64,000 bases of DNA from NCBI GenBank assembly GCA_032207245.1, contig CM063506.1, positions 45,835,909 to 45,899,908 on the forward strand, written 5' to 3'. The position numbers and the translations under genes were made by a program. Shown here piece by piece: positions 36,001 to 47,323 of the stretch (within the stretch, counting starts at the first letter, position 1; every line of letters starts with the position of its first letter). This DNA comes from Pardosa pseudoannulata. Lineage: Eukaryota > Arthropoda > Arachnida > Araneae > Lycosidae. Below the pieces are notes generated by a model that was given only the letters and a program-made list of their open reading frames with translations, was not told the DNA's origin and did not search any database.

Positions 36001-36807
36001 TTAAACAAAATTTACCAATAAAAATAGTAACTGGATCACGTTATAATCCATATGCAGGTAGCAAGCTGGAATTTAGGGCTAGTCATATATTATTTTCTCT
36101 TTATTTATTTATTTATTTGGTTGGTAGATATGCTACTTGTGTCCCTTATGAAAGCTTACAGTTTTGTTTCAAATCCCCTTTTTGAGGTAAAACTCAATTC
36201 TACCGTGTTAATTTTCTACCGTGTTTTTTTAATAGTATATACTGTGAAAGATATAAATTTATATATCTATAACTTTCAGTAGATGTGATTAAAAATATGG
36301 AAAGAGATTATAAAAGAAGTATTGTATTTGTTCTTCTCTAAAATGTATTTAATTTTTCATAACTCGAAAAATTGTATTTTTTTGTAGTTATACTGCGAAC
36401 TTTTTCATGCTTTTATTCAATCCTTTAGTATTATATTTTAACAACTAACAGTATTCTATTCAATGTGTTGATCAAAGGTATAATATAAGTTTTCTTAATT
36501 TGTTTTTATTATGATCTATGAACTTTCTATGTTCTACTGGTATGTTATTATTTATCATACTTTATATATACTTATTAAAATTTATAAACACTTCTCTTTT
36601 AGAAGTATACTTCACTGTCCTATTGGTATGTTATTATTTATCATGATTTATATGGACAAATTATAAGTTTTTAAAACGCCTGTGTTTGAATATACTTGAA
36701 ATGCTTGTATTTGCAGAAGTCTATTTTAACTGCTTTTTAAAGTGACTGTGGACTTACAGAACCTATTTTTTAAATCATTTTCATTAAGAAAATAATGCCA
36801 CTATTAA
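36001..36807. other. No feature seen
   Basis: AT-rich; a GTTCTACTGGTATGTTATTA/GTCCTATTGGTATGTTATTA pair at 36532 and 36617 marks a short local duplication. Confidence 0.4.
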
Positions 36808-37500
36808 TACGCTTACATAAAAATTACTAAACTTAAAATGTTGAATATTTTTCGTTATCAACTATTAACCCTTAGCGCTCCGAAGGCTCCGCTACGGGGC
36901 CATCCGGTATTTGTACGCTTACATAAAAATTACTAAACTTAAAATGTTGAATATTTTTCGTTATCAACTATTAACCCTTAGCGCTCCGAAGGCTCCGCTA
37001 CGGGGCCATCCGGTATTTGTACGCTTACATAAAAATTACTAAACTTAAAATGTTAAATATTTTTCGTTATCAACTATTAACCCTTAGCGCTCCGAAGGCT
37101 CCGCTACGGGGCCATCCGGTATTTGTACGCTTACATAAAAATTACTAAACTTAAAATGTTGAATATTTTTCGTTATCAACTATTAACCCTTAGCGCTCCG
37201 AAGGCTCCGCTACGGGGCCATCTGTTATTTGTACGCTTACATAAAAATTACTAAACTTAAAATGTTGAATATTTTTCGTTATCAACTATTAACCCTTAGC
37301 GCTCCGAAGGCTCCGCTACGGGGCCATCCGGTATTTGTACGCTTACATAAAAATTACTAAACTTAAAATGTTGAATATTTTTCGTTATCAACTATTAACC
37401 CTTAGCGCTCCGAAGGCTCCGCTACGGGGCCATCCGGTATTTGTACGCTTACATAAAAATTACTAAACTTAAAATGTTAAATATTTTTCGTTATCAACTA
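36808..37500. repeat. 106-bp tandem array, about 6.5 copies, containing a MITE terminus
   Basis: The starts of GCTTACATAAAAATTACTAA recur exactly 106 bp apart (36811, 36917, 37023, 37129, 37235, 37341, 37447) with almost no substitutions. Each unit joins about 58 bp of AT-rich sequence to TTAACCCTTAGCGCTCCGAA, GGCTCCGCTACGGGGCCATC and CGGTATTTG, which is homologous to the terminal repeat of the MITE abutting the array (37505-37657). The high identity means recent expansion or homogenisation. Confidence 0.95.
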
Positions 37501-37504
37501 TTAA

Positions 37505-37657
37505 CCCTTAGCCCTCTGTAGGCTCCTCTGTGGAACCAGATGTTTTTAGCATGATTACGCTTAAGATGCTAATGGTGCTAAAAACATTTAGCTCCGCAGC
37601 GGAGCCTACGGAGCTGCGGAGCAAATGCCGGATGGCCTCGTAGCGGAGCGCCAAGGG
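37505..37657. mobile_element. Short TTAA MITE at the end of the 106-bp array
   Basis: TTAA lies at 37501-37504 and a mutated TTAT at 37658-37661. The ends are CCCTTAGCCCTCTGTAGG and, on the other strand, CCCTTGGCGCTCCGCTACG. Its interior is a nested set of inverted repeats (TTTTTAGCATGATTACGCTT against GATGCTAATGGTGCTAAAAA), so the single strand would fold into a long hairpin. Confidence 0.8.
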
Positions 37658-37661
37658 TTAT

Positions 37662-38659
37662 ATATTTCAAATTTCGAAAGGACAATGCTCCGTGCTTATA
37701 CCTTTAGCATATAACACGTCTCTTTTTATTGAAATAATACCATCTTACCTTTTCGCTATACGGGACTACTTAAGAATTAGGTTCCCCTTGGCAAATTTGG
37801 CTAAAATATTGGCGATATTTACTAAAACACAAAGGTAATCCATCCAAACATTGTATTTCTTGATTTTTATGGTGACTTTAGTTAATGCACAGTGTGCCAC
37901 CGTAATAGAATTATATACTTTTACTTAAAGAAAACGACTTGAAAACCGGACATGTATATTTATGGGCAATTAATCACTTAACAGTTTACAAACAAATTTT
38001 GTGAGTCTCAGAGATCAAAACATCAGATTTTTAGTAAAGTTTAGTCAAGTTAAAAGTCCACGGTCACCTTAAATTTATATATTTTAAAATTTAGTTTGAC
38101 TTATATTGTATGTTCATAATTGTATTAATTATTTTATGTTTATTCCACAATTATGTGTTCACATGGTTCTAATAAAATTATACGGCATTTGTGGAAAGTT
38201 AAAACGTATTATTTTAATATTTTGTTATATTTTTATGGTGTTATATGTTTTATTTTCGTTTAATTATATATCGCTTTCGCAATGACAAAGCATTAATTTT
38301 ACATCGTGTTTTAATTACTTATTGATGCATAAGTTTTTACAATAAGTCCATCAGTAACTAATTCAGTAACTGTAAATTTATTCATTGTTTACAGAATTCA
38401 TACTATCCAGCTTGTAGGTTTCAGCTGGACCTTTATCGCATTGTAAGATTGGGACTTTATGTGCTGAAATTGTATGATTAATAAATAGAAAAAGATAATG
38501 ACCATCTAACTTTCGTGTTCAAATTAATCTTCTATTTAATACTGTTTCTTATCTGCTTATTGTGAACTCGGTGATTGTGTGAATTAGTTTGTGTAATACT
38601 GTAAGCATTGTCTGGCAATTACAGTTTAATGGCAACCTCCACCGAAAACACCTCTCTCT
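37662..38659. other. No feature seen
   Basis: AT-rich, without recognised repeats or coding sequence. Confidence 0.4.
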
Positions 38660-39193
38660 ATATAGAGGCTGTTCACACATTTTTTAAACGATGTATATTG
38701 TAGTCACAAAACTAAATTACATAAAATTCTTGTGTTTGAAATGTTCTATTCGATAGCCCCTATTATGAACTATCTTGCGACATAAATACAGCCTTCGAAC
38801 CACTGCTTCGTTAAAAACGCCATTTTGAATAAAAACAAACCTCTCAATCCGCAGACGATAATTTTGACTTTTAAAAACATAGTACAATTGCAGTTATTTA
38901 TTTTGCAATAAACGATTTTGAACCAAAAACAAACGCCTCCACACTATGGTCCACTGCAAGCCATCACCATTTTTGGCTTTTGATGGCGGCAGACGATAAA
39001 ATAGCCTTGGCGGACGATGGCTTCGCGGTTTTTCTCCAAAGATGCGCAACTTAAGTGCGCAGTAGACACTATGGACGAATCAATGCGCTCATCTCATTCA
39101 GTTGTATACGACCCTTGAACCATCGTTCGAGGTCACCAAAAAGTGGTGAACAACTGGCCATCGTCTAAAAATTGTGCAAACAGTCTCTGTATA
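38660..39193. mobile_element. TIR element of unassigned superfamily
   Basis: Left AGAGGCTGTTCACACATTTT and TTAAACGATG; right, on the other strand, AGAGACTGTTTGCACAATTT and TTAGACGATG. The inverted repeats span about 30 bp. The flanks are TA-rich, so the target duplication is not resolved. Some further AGACGATG words occur inside. There is no ORF. Confidence 0.7.
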
Positions 39194-40216
39194 TGCATAT
39201 ACTACGGCTCGAAATCTACAAATATATAGCTACTGCCGTTGATTAAAGAGAATAGGTGCGTATTATTTTTTGAACTGAAATAAAGTTGGTGTATTTTTAT
39301 TAATTTCCAAATAAATGTATAACGAGTAAGAGCGTGTGTTTTTGAACGATAGAAACTATGATTTCAGTAAGCTACGACTGCCACTATAAATAAATGAAAA
39401 ATTGTCATTACTTTCTTATTCTATGTTTCTTGACTTCCAGTATTTATAGTATTAACTAACTAGTGATATAAAAATATTCAAGGAAATTAACTATTATTTT
39501 TCTAATCTGCCACGGTAACAATTAGCGCAACAGTTTTTTAAATTTATTTTGTTTTTAATCCCTTTTTAAAAAGAAGTATTGTTTTTTCTTTTTAATTTTT
39601 ATTAGTCTGTGTATAATATTATAATCAGGTTTTATTTTTGGTTGTAACTACTTAAGTGTCTTGTTTTTGTTTGTGTATCTTCTTGTGAAACTGTTCAAAA
39701 TCTGTGACACTTCTATGAACGTAGAAATCTAGCAGTATATTTGCTTGATTAAGCAATCTTGATTTTTATTAAAGATATTTCTACATTTTAAATAACACTC
39801 TTCTATGGTACTCTTATAGGTTACGCAATTATTGCGCCTGTGAGCTTTTTGCATAATGTTTGACTTTTATATTCTAGTGTTTCGCATTAAATTTCTTTCT
39901 TTCGTCAAAAGTCGTCGTTCAGAATACGTGATTCGCATGTTATTTCGGAGCATTTTTATGTTTCAAAAATAGTTTTTATTTTTTACTGTTGTAATTTTTG
40001 CTATTTTAACCTTTGAAATTTTTGTATTTTGAAATAGATGAAGTACCCAGCGGTAAAAATGGAGCTTGATATGTTATTTAAATTAAAGTTTTGATTGTAA
40101 GTGAATTTCGCTAGAATGGTTTTGGTTTAAAAAAAACTAATATTTTTACATGCAAAAGAAACTTTATTTTTAACGCAAAATTTGGGTAACACGGTGCTTT
40201 ACGTTTGTTTTTCTGA
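39194..40216. other. No feature seen
   Basis: AT-rich, without recognised repeats or coding sequence. Confidence 0.4.
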
Positions 40217-40275
40217 CGAGTATTGTGAGATGTCGTTATTTTTAATTTGAAAATAACGACATCTCACATTACTCG
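40217..40275. other. Near-perfect 26-bp inverted repeat (hairpin)
   Basis: The arms CGAGTATTGTGAGATGTCGT and TATTTT (40217-40242) and their reverse complement (40250-40275) match at 25 of 26 positions around a 7-base loop, TAATTTG. The inner 19 bp are perfect. It could be a palindrome from a decayed element, a hairpin RNA precursor or a chance duplication. Confidence 0.75.
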
Positions 40276-40390
40276 ATTTCGATTAGGAAAGACTACTTCG
40301 TTTCGACTCGGACTACTCGGTTTCGATTAGGGAAAATACGTTGAACGAATTGAAAAAGTAACGAATTTAGTTCCCGATTTCTTTAAAATT

Positions 40391-40660
40391 AACCTTTCGC
40401 TGCCAACGTATCTGTGGCGCAGTGGTCAGCGCAAGGTACGAGAAGTACCAGGATCGAATCCCCGTACAGGCGATGTGGGAATTTTAATTTAATCTTATTA
40501 TTACGTTTGAGATGACTGTACGCGTGTAGCTTCAAGTATTTTTAAAATATTTTTTCTTACTTTTCCATCAAAATGATCCAGTTTATAATTTATTTAAAAA
40601 TATTTTACAACTTTTAGATTTACAGAGTTAAAACAGGACAACGCCTGTTGAGTCGTCTAG
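40391..40660 (+). mobile_element. Helitron-like family 2, 5'-truncated, with tRNA-like segment
   Basis: It begins AACCTTTCGCTGCCAA next to a tRNA-like unit: A-box-like TGGCGCAGTGG and B-box-like GGATCGAATCC. The 3' end has the stem AACAGG/CCTGTT (loop ACAACG), then GAGTCGT and CTAG followed by T. Longer copies are at 54380-55556 (-) and 57029-57500 (-). Confidence 0.65.
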
Positions 40661-41310
40661 TACATGTATATCAAAATTTACGTCTTTTAACATCAAGAAC
40701 ATATTCAATATTGCTCATTTTGATACGGTGTTTCTGATTAACTTTTAAATAATTTATTCCCTTCTATTTCAACATATTAATCGTTAAAAGTTTTACTTTA
40801 AACTGAAAAAACGAAAAACAAATCTGTCCCTACATCTGTCAAAAACATAGCTCCGAAGTACAGCCGAGTCGTTTATTCTGAACTAAATGAGTTACCACTG
40901 GTACTACAAAGTACTAGATTTTCAAAGAACTGCCATTTGATAATAAATCACGTTTCAAATGCTGCTTGTTTTCGTTCCTGTAGCCTTTTTTCTGGAGATT
41001 TATTGGTTCTTCTCCTAGTGTCGGAATGCATTTGCCAATAATTTTACGTTTCACAAATGATTATATTCTATATTTGTTAATCTGTACAAATGTAAAAATA
41101 TATTGATATTTTAAAGAGTTATATCGAAGTTGTATAAAATTTTAAAGCGATCATCAATATTCTGTGGAACATTATGGTGTTTTCAAAGTTTAATTCTTTA
41201 TGTATATATGTCATTTTTTATATGTACAAACTTCATAGTGATGTATGCAGTTTTATTGGAACCTAGAATATATTTCTTTTTTCATATTAAACAAAAATCA
41301 AATTTGTGTC
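40661..41310 (+). repeat. Repeat R, inverted partner of 56385-57028
   Basis: About 650 bp immediately beyond the Helitron 3' end. It is present in opposite orientation beyond the Helitron at 57029, with well-conserved words such as ACATAGCTCCGAAGTACAGC and GTCGGAATGCATTTGCCAAT. It is non-coding. Confidence 0.85.
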
Positions 41311-41634
41311 TCTGTGTGATTATTTCCATTTGTACACTACCCACTCTTAGCGTCTCTCATATTTGTTTACCAGTGACAAAAGGACAAGATGTCCGTAAAT
41401 AAGGATTTACATTTTGATTTATTGCATGAAAATCAAAGAAAATACTAATTTTGTGGATAGGTACACTTATGATTAGGGATGCAACGGTTATCTGGCCAAC
41501 ATACTGCATCCGGCATATCAGGCTACTATACTGGATAATACAATAATCCGGCCAAAATTTATACACCGATAAATAAGATAAATAAACAAAAAATGCAAAA
41601 TGTTAAACAATATACTATATGAAACATACAAACA
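41311..41634. other. Mostly unassigned
   Basis: A GGGATGCAACGGTTATCTGG word at 41478 resembles a hAT-type terminus (GGGATGCA...), with CCGGCATATC and ATCCGG motifs following. No partner end was seen. Confidence 0.35.
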
Positions 41635-42296
41635 AAAAATCTAAACATGCCTAGGCATCACCAAGTTATATTTTATGATTTCAAAAGCAAAGAAAAATTT
41701 TTAAGCATGGCTAGGCATCACCAAGTATTGTCCACTGTTTACGGTAAGTACTTATTTGATTCTCTATATTTATTTAAAAAATTAAAATAAGGAATTTTGC
41801 GCTATGCAGTAATACTAGAAAATAAGCAAGCAATCTTAATTCATTTAGTTGTGAAACTTTTTCTAGTTAAAAATACTGAAGTTTTTGTAAGTTAAAGATT
41901 ATAGTAGTCCCAGTTCCCTTAAAATACTTTATATTTTTGCAATATCAGTATTATGTTTGTAAAAAAAAAACTCTATTTGTTCGTTTCGATTGAATTTAAA
42001 TGTGTTTTCTGGCATAATAGTGAAGTTGTGTTCATGAATCATTGATCGATTCTTTATGAATGATTTGATTCATTTGTTATGAGGAATTCCTGAATACTCC
42101 ATTGAATGAGGATAGTTCTATGATGTTTACTGAATGTTGCTTGTAAAATTTATTCTCCTATGTAATTTATCAAATTGAGTGAGTGATGTCTTAATTGTGC
42201 CGCAGTGCTAGTTTTACTTATTTATGAGCATTTATCTGAACTTCCAGAGATAATTCGGAAAAGCAGGCTTTCTGCGTATTTATCCGAGAAAATGTG
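41635..42296. repeat. Composite repeat, left part, copy B
   Basis: Two 60-bp units with the ATGCCTAGGCAT palindrome (one mutated to ATGGCTAGGCAT) are followed by the same ~560-bp body as 30860-31420. It ends at the mariner terminus at 42297. Identity to copy A is high, with small indels. Confidence 0.85.
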
Positions 42297-43031
42297 CGAG
42301 GCGCATCCAGAAAGTAAGTTTCCCTACTGAAAAGAAAAAAGAACTCACACTTTCACGGACATATTTGTTGGTAACAAATACAGCAATATTTCACCTATTT
42401 CTCAACATAGCTACCACCAGAATTGAGACACTTGTCGTATTGTGGGATCCACTTTTGTATACCTCTGTCGTAGAACTCTGCCGCCTGTGATTGGAACCAG
42501 CCTTCCCGTTCCAGAACACCGTGCACATCCTTTTACGTATCGACAACGTCCGTTTGAATTTGGTTCTGACCGAAGATCCACTATGATGGCAATGCATTGA
42601 CTGCTGCTTGGTTTCCGAGGTAAAGTGCGAAATTCACGTCTCATTGCCCGGAACGATCCTGTCGAGGAACTCGTCGCCAGCGTCGTGATACTGTAGCAGA
42701 AATGTCAGTGCTGCTCCTAAGCGTTGAATTTTGTCTTCGGGTGTCAGTTTCGTCTCATAGACCTGACAGAGCTGACGATGAATTTCAATTGCTTGTGCTT
42801 CAATGCTTTGTGCATTCAAGATCACCGACCGAACCTTGCAGGCGGCGGGAGAAGGAATTAGAGTTTCCATTTCGGACCACTGTTACCCCTCTGCTGGTAC
42901 GAATCGGGACTTTTCCAGCTGACATATGATTAATACGTCATAGATCTGCTACGCACGTGCAATTGAAATGGTTAATTACGTTTACTTTAGAAGGGAAAAC
43001 ATCGGGAAACTTACGTTCTGGATGCCCCTCA
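42297..43031 (-). mobile_element. Mariner deletion derivative, copy B
   Basis: The left end matches copy A exactly for its first 28 bp. The right end on the other strand is TGAGGGGCATCCAGAACGTA, with TA following. Homology to copy A stops at this terminus, while on the left it continues for 660 bp into non-mariner sequence. Confidence 0.9.
42391..42870 (-). pseudogene. Mariner transposase, internally deleted, copy B
   Basis: Split readings give EIHRQLCQVYETKLTPEDKI, then FLDRIVPGNETW, then (shifted) the SSVRTKFKRTLSIRKRMCTV FWNGKAG-type segment. It has the same N-terminal-to-catalytic deletion and GNETW substitution as copy A, plus an extra frameshift near 42634. It is inactive. Confidence 0.8.
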
Positions 43032-43511
43032 TATTTATACATTTTATTACAAAAAATCATAAATCATTCTTTTTTCATTCTCAACTGCAAAGTTGGATTC
43101 TTGCACCTGAGAACAAACACAAAAGACAAAACTTACTTTTTTGGAGGATCGAAGAATAAAGACAATTTACTTAAAAAAAAGAGGGAATATGTTCTTGAAA
43201 TTATTCATACACAAACATAAGAACCATTAAAGAAGGAAGGTGAAGGACTGTTAAAAGTGATTTTATTCAGATTTGATTTTTCTAATTAAATAATGTCGAA
43301 TTGAGATATTGAGTACTGAAACTTTGTTACTTTGTTGAAACCTTGTTTGTTAGTTTAAAAATTGTTTTAAAGTGTTATAATTAATAGTTTAACTTATAAG
43401 TACACTTTAAAATTATTTTTGGTGTATATTTAAAACTCTTCATTCTTTCATTATTAGTAAGAAGGACTAGAGTTGAAGTGCATCAGATTTAAATCTATCA
43501 GCCACTTAGGT
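43032..43511. other. No feature seen
   Basis: AT-rich, without recognised repeats or coding sequence. Confidence 0.4.
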
Positions 43512-43655
43512 ACATCTTTTTAGTACCAATCTCCGTGGTTTCGATTTCTACAACTGTCGTGGATGTTTATAAACGTTCGGAATTGATTTCAAGCAGTAAG
43601 TTTCGATCTCATTAGCTTTTGTGTAGCAAAAAACACACCGCAGCACTCAAAACAA
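43512..43655 (+). repeat. SINE-A copy, highly diverged
   Basis: The remnant B box GTGGTTTCGATTTC, linker CGTGGATGTTTATAAACGTT and tail ATTTCAAGCAGTAAGTTTCG are recognisable. The end is CTCAAAACAAAC. This is the oldest-looking copy in the window. Confidence 0.65.
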
Positions 43656-44085
43656 ACTCAGAAATATGCCTGTAAGCTCAGATCTTGTGGGTTCAATAAC
43701 TCTATAAAAAAAGGCAGAAGAAGAAGTTATCCAATTACGATAAAAATTGATAGTTGTGAAAAACACACATAGAAAAACAAAGGATTAAAATTTCACTGCA
43801 TCGCTTCAATCCACATGTCGAGCGGTTGGTCGATTATTCCAACCATACTCTTTCGATTCTACAGCACGAACTCTTTCAAACTCTCACATATGCTCGTCCT
43901 GAGCAGGAATCTCTTTGCAAGATCGACAGTCAACTTAAGATATTTGCAGTTGAAAGGGATCAGAAAATTTTACTATCAATCACGTAGAGAATTCCATCTT
44001 TTGAACACACTGATTGCGCAATTCTGATGCGCTAGAACTTCCTTTGTTCGTTTATTGCCAAAATGTCTTTGCTTACGAAATTTCA
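43656..44085. other. Unassigned
   Basis: Segment 43815-44027 is less AT-rich than its surroundings but has no recognisable product or second copy. Confidence 0.3.
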
Positions 44086-44089
44086 TTAA

Positions 44090-44567
44090 CCCCTTAGTTT
44101 ACAATGGCAAGGTTATCGGATCAAACACGAATAAGACACCCTAGAGGCGTCGTAAGTCTATCGCGCGAAACATAAATAAGACTGTCGCATTCTACGTCAT
44201 TTTTATTTTCAGGAAGTTTCAGAATGAATGAAACTTACTTCGCAATTTGCAAAGTGCATTCATTCACTTACTTCTGTTTTTACCCCATGATTTCGTATAA
44301 ACTTAATTATTCACACTTTTTAGTTAAATTATTAATTTCAACTTACTTTTTATCATCTAATTTGTGTTAAAGCTCTCTCATTGGTTAAGTGTCTTGCGGA
44401 AATCATTCACATTCGCAAGTTCATTCTTATTTCTGGTGAAGTTCTTTCCGGGCTGCACCAGTCAGCAAGATTCGAAGTTCTTCGGATCAATGGTATTATT
44501 TCCCCCAGGTATCGTTTGATGTCGCTTTTGGTCCGCACAGTTGGAAATTCGATCTTAAGGGAAGGGG
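44090..44567. mobile_element. TTAA-flanked MITE, family 6
   Basis: TTAA lies at 44086-44089 and 44568-44571. The ends are CCCCTTAGTTTACAATGG and, on the other strand, CCCCTTCCCTTAAG. It is 478 bp and non-coding. Confidence 0.75.
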
Positions 44568-44571
44568 TTAA

Positions 44572-45044
44572 TATCAGACAATTTCTAGGTGTGTCGATTT
44601 TTTTATAGAGCGTATTTGAATTACGAAATTTCTTTCATCTAGAAGTCAGATACGTTTACGAATTAGGATCATGCTCCCTTAAGTTGATCTTTATGAAGGC
44701 AATCCTTCGAGGCCCAATTGGACCTTCATGATAACTATACATCATACGAGGTTGTGTACTAGTTAACGTTCTAGGCTAGAATCTCAGGCTGCCAGAATCA
44801 AACCTTGCAAAACCCGAACTATTTTCTTGTAAACCCAGAGAACGTGCAGGGAGACAGGGACGGAGAACCATAACAAAAGTTCCACCTCCTCAGGAAGGGT
44901 TGGATGAGTCTCAATCGAAGCATCATGAATGCTTCTTCCAAACCAATCAGTGTTAAAGCTGGTAGTCATCAAAATTAAATAGAGTTATACCAGGCCTTTT
45001 TTCACTTTTTCACCAGTTCTCACTTTCAACATTTTGTTTAGTAT
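44572..45044. other. Unassigned
   Basis: A more GC-rich segment at 44690-44970 has no second copy and no recognisable coding frame. Confidence 0.3.
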
Positions 45045-45619
45045 TGTAATAACACCACTTGCTTATCCGCTAAGCCAGCATGACCTGCCAGTGTGACCTG
45101 CCAGCCTACTTAACTGGTGCAGGTATGTTTCGGTTGTCTCTGGGGTGCATAAATAAAAAAATCTTCCAAAGATTAAACGGACAACACAAATTTATTTACA
45201 TTATTATAAAATTAAAGATAGGGCAAAAGTCACATTTTGGTGTCCCGGAACCTGACTAAATTGCAACCATAATCAGGTAGATGACGGGTTCCAGACATCA
45301 AGGACATTCGTTACGCCCTCTCTCTCGAACCAGAGAGATCTCTTGAGGTCACAGACTCTCCGTGGACTCTTTTCTCTCAAAACTGCACTCAACTGCCGGT
45401 TGGTTCTCGTCGCTCCTTTCTTCGAGGGGTCAGCTTCTGGAAACCTGATCCCTTCCGAAGAGGAATCTTTTTTGATTCAATGCCGCCCTGCACAAGAGCG
45501 ACACATCCGAAAAAAACTTATCAGGTCTTTATTCCTTTAGGGATCGATGGAATCGACTCGAAGATATAGGGAAGGGTGCACGGCTGTGAAAAACAGGTCA
45601 TGGGTCCAAATTCCTTACA
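45045..45619 (+). mobile_element. Putative solo LTR, family 1 copy 2
   Basis: TGTAATAACACCACTTGC starts it and AAATTCCTTACA ends it. It aligns in order with 14056-14618, including ACCTGCC...TACTT, CAAATTTATTTACA and CTTCGAGGGG. No internal domain adjoins it and no clear target duplication is seen. Confidence 0.7.
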
Positions 45620-45879
45620 AACATTTTATTTAAGAACCGAGAGCAGTCTAGAATTAATATTCGTTTTCATTTGTCTCGTGCTGCCGAGAGAAATCAGAGC
45701 CCCAGTAAAAAGAAGTCATGCGGGAACTTGCCAGGGCCCTACATAATCATCGGCATTACAACCCCTGAAGGGCACTGGTCTCCTTTAAGACTTTTTTTCT
45801 ATTCCACCATTAGTTTCCAGTTTGTGATACCTCGTTTGTTTAAACCATATTCGGCCTGATCCATCCATCTATCTATCTA

Positions 45880-46316
45880 TCTATTCCTTAGTCTTCCTTT
45901 GCGTCTAGATTAGCTGGGATTTACTTTTTGGAGTCTTCTTGTGGTTCTCCCAATCCCCATACTCTTCACATGGTCAAGCCATTGGACTCTCTTGACTTTA
46001 ACTCAGTGACAATATCTAACTTTTTGTAGATTTCCTATATTTCTCTATTCGTTCTAGTTCTCCTTTTGCCATTTCTACACAGTACTCCAAAAACTCTTCT
46101 CAGCATCTTTCTCTCCCATATACTTAACATCTCTTCAACACTTTTTTCCAGAGTCCATGTTTCAAAGCCATATAAAACAATTGGTCTTATGATGACTGTA
46201 CGCTAAAATGTGACTTTTCTATTTATGTCGGATGATCGTAGTATCTTTTGTAATATGTAATAGCAGCGATTTTCTGCTGTTGTTCTTGCTCTGCAAGGCA
46301 TTTCATTCTGATCATC
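45880..46316 (-). pseudogene. LINE-C reverse transcriptase C-terminal relic
   Basis: Minus-strand readings give an NRCYYILQKILRSSDINRKV segment, then RPIVLYGFETWTLEKSVEEM and LSIWERKMLRRVFGVL. This is the region downstream of the reverse transcriptase in endonuclease-type LINEs (YGxETWxL...ERKxLRxIFG). Stops and frameshifts are present. The SINE-A at 46329-46504 inserted into or beside its 5' side. Confidence 0.8.
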
Positions 46317-46328
46317 AACCCCTTCGCC

Positions 46329-46504
46329 AGGCCGAACGATGGCCGAATGGTTAGGGCACTGACCTTCGGATCCGGAGTTCGTGGGTTCGAATCCCACTAA
46401 GGCATGGATGTTCGTAGCCGTTCGGAATCGGCTTTAAGCAGTAGGTCCCGGTCTCATTAGCCCTCGTGTTGCAAAAAAGTAGACCGTAGTGCTCCCAACC
46501 AACC
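46329..46504 (+). repeat. SINE-A, full length, reference copy
   Basis: The order is GGCCGAACGATGGCCGAATG (A box), GTTAGGGCACTGACC, B box GTGGGTTCGAATCCC, linker CATGGATGTTCGTAGCCGTT, tail CGGCTTTAAGCAGTAGGTCC through GTAGACCGTAGTGCTC, and CCAACCAACC. The target duplication AACC(C/T)CTTCGCC lies at 46317-46328 and 46505-46516 (11 of 12). The A and B boxes would serve RNA polymerase III. Confidence 0.92.
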
Positions 46505-46663
46505 AACCTCTTCGCCCTGTTATTGGGCTTACAAAATCTCCGGTCTTGATATTTTTCGGTGATGGTTGAGGAAGCAGATATTTTCGGCAGAACTCTGTTG
46601 TTGTTGTTTTGGATGCCACTTGGTTCAACCAAGCACGATTAAGCCATACACTACTTGTATTAA

Positions 46664-47319
46664 CCCGTTCGCGTACAACGTCTCGTGGACGCGAAAAAGC
46701 GATTTTACTCTTATCAGTCCAGCGTCGTCTCCACGCGATGATCTACGGTTGATATTTAGAGACCAGAGTCGCGTTTGCTTAACACTTTGACTGCCATGGC
46801 TATCATATGTGATATCCAGTGATATTTCCGTTGAGACACTGGCTATCCGATATGATAGCCATGGTGTTTTAACACTTCAGGCCATGGCTATCAAAGATGT
46901 TATCAGTTACATGAAAATCGTATTGGAGTTTGATTGTTGGGCTCCCTACGATGTATTAGGTATACGTGGTTTGCGCAAATTGGTATATGTGACGATTTTA
47001 TGAGCTAAGTTTTATGAAAAATTAAATATTTGGAACATGCAACAAAAAAGGGAATATATATGAATAGAGAGTTTGTTTTAAAATATTGTTTGTTTTGAAA
47101 TATTGTTTTTATATATAGTTTTATGTTGAAAAAATACAAATTACACAAAAAAAGTTTGGCCCCGTTGTGAACATTTGCAATTTTGGCTTGGCAGTCAAAG
47201 TGTTAATAGGAGATCTGAAAGTTTTTTTTAATGCTAGATTTAATTACTAGATGTCGTTAAACGGCAACGGTTTTCACAATGGTCGACTCATATAGTATAT
47301 ACGTGTTGTCCTCAAGGGA
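46664..47319. mobile_element. TTAA MITE family 7, carrying a nested MITE
   Basis: TTAA lies at 46660-46663 and 47320-47323. The ends are CCCGTTCGCGTACAACGTC and, on the other strand, TCCCTTGAGGACAACACG. It matches the uninterrupted 242-bp copy at 61682-61923 (reverse), apart from the nested element at 46783-47202. Confidence 0.88.
46783..47202. mobile_element. Nested TTAA MITE, family 8
   Basis: TTAA lies at 46779-46782 and 47203-47206. The ends are CACTTTGACTGCCATGGC and, on the other strand, CACTTTGACTGCCAAGCC. The first 100 bp also holds an internal inverted repeat of CCATGGCTATCATATG. The sister copy at 61682-61923 has TTAT at the equivalent point, so the insertion is directly demonstrated. 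Confidence 0.9.
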
Positions 47320-47323
47320 TTAA

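Noticed and set aside
40412..40480. TGGCGCAGTGG...GGATCGAATCC as a functional tRNA gene
   Set aside because: The anticodon arm is irregular (five-base loop or no T33) and the segment is repeated inside two Helitron-like copies, so it is at best a captured pseudogene.
43815..44027. 70-codon ORF as a gene
   Set aside because: No recognisable domain, no splice context and no second copy; composition is only slightly different from the surroundings.
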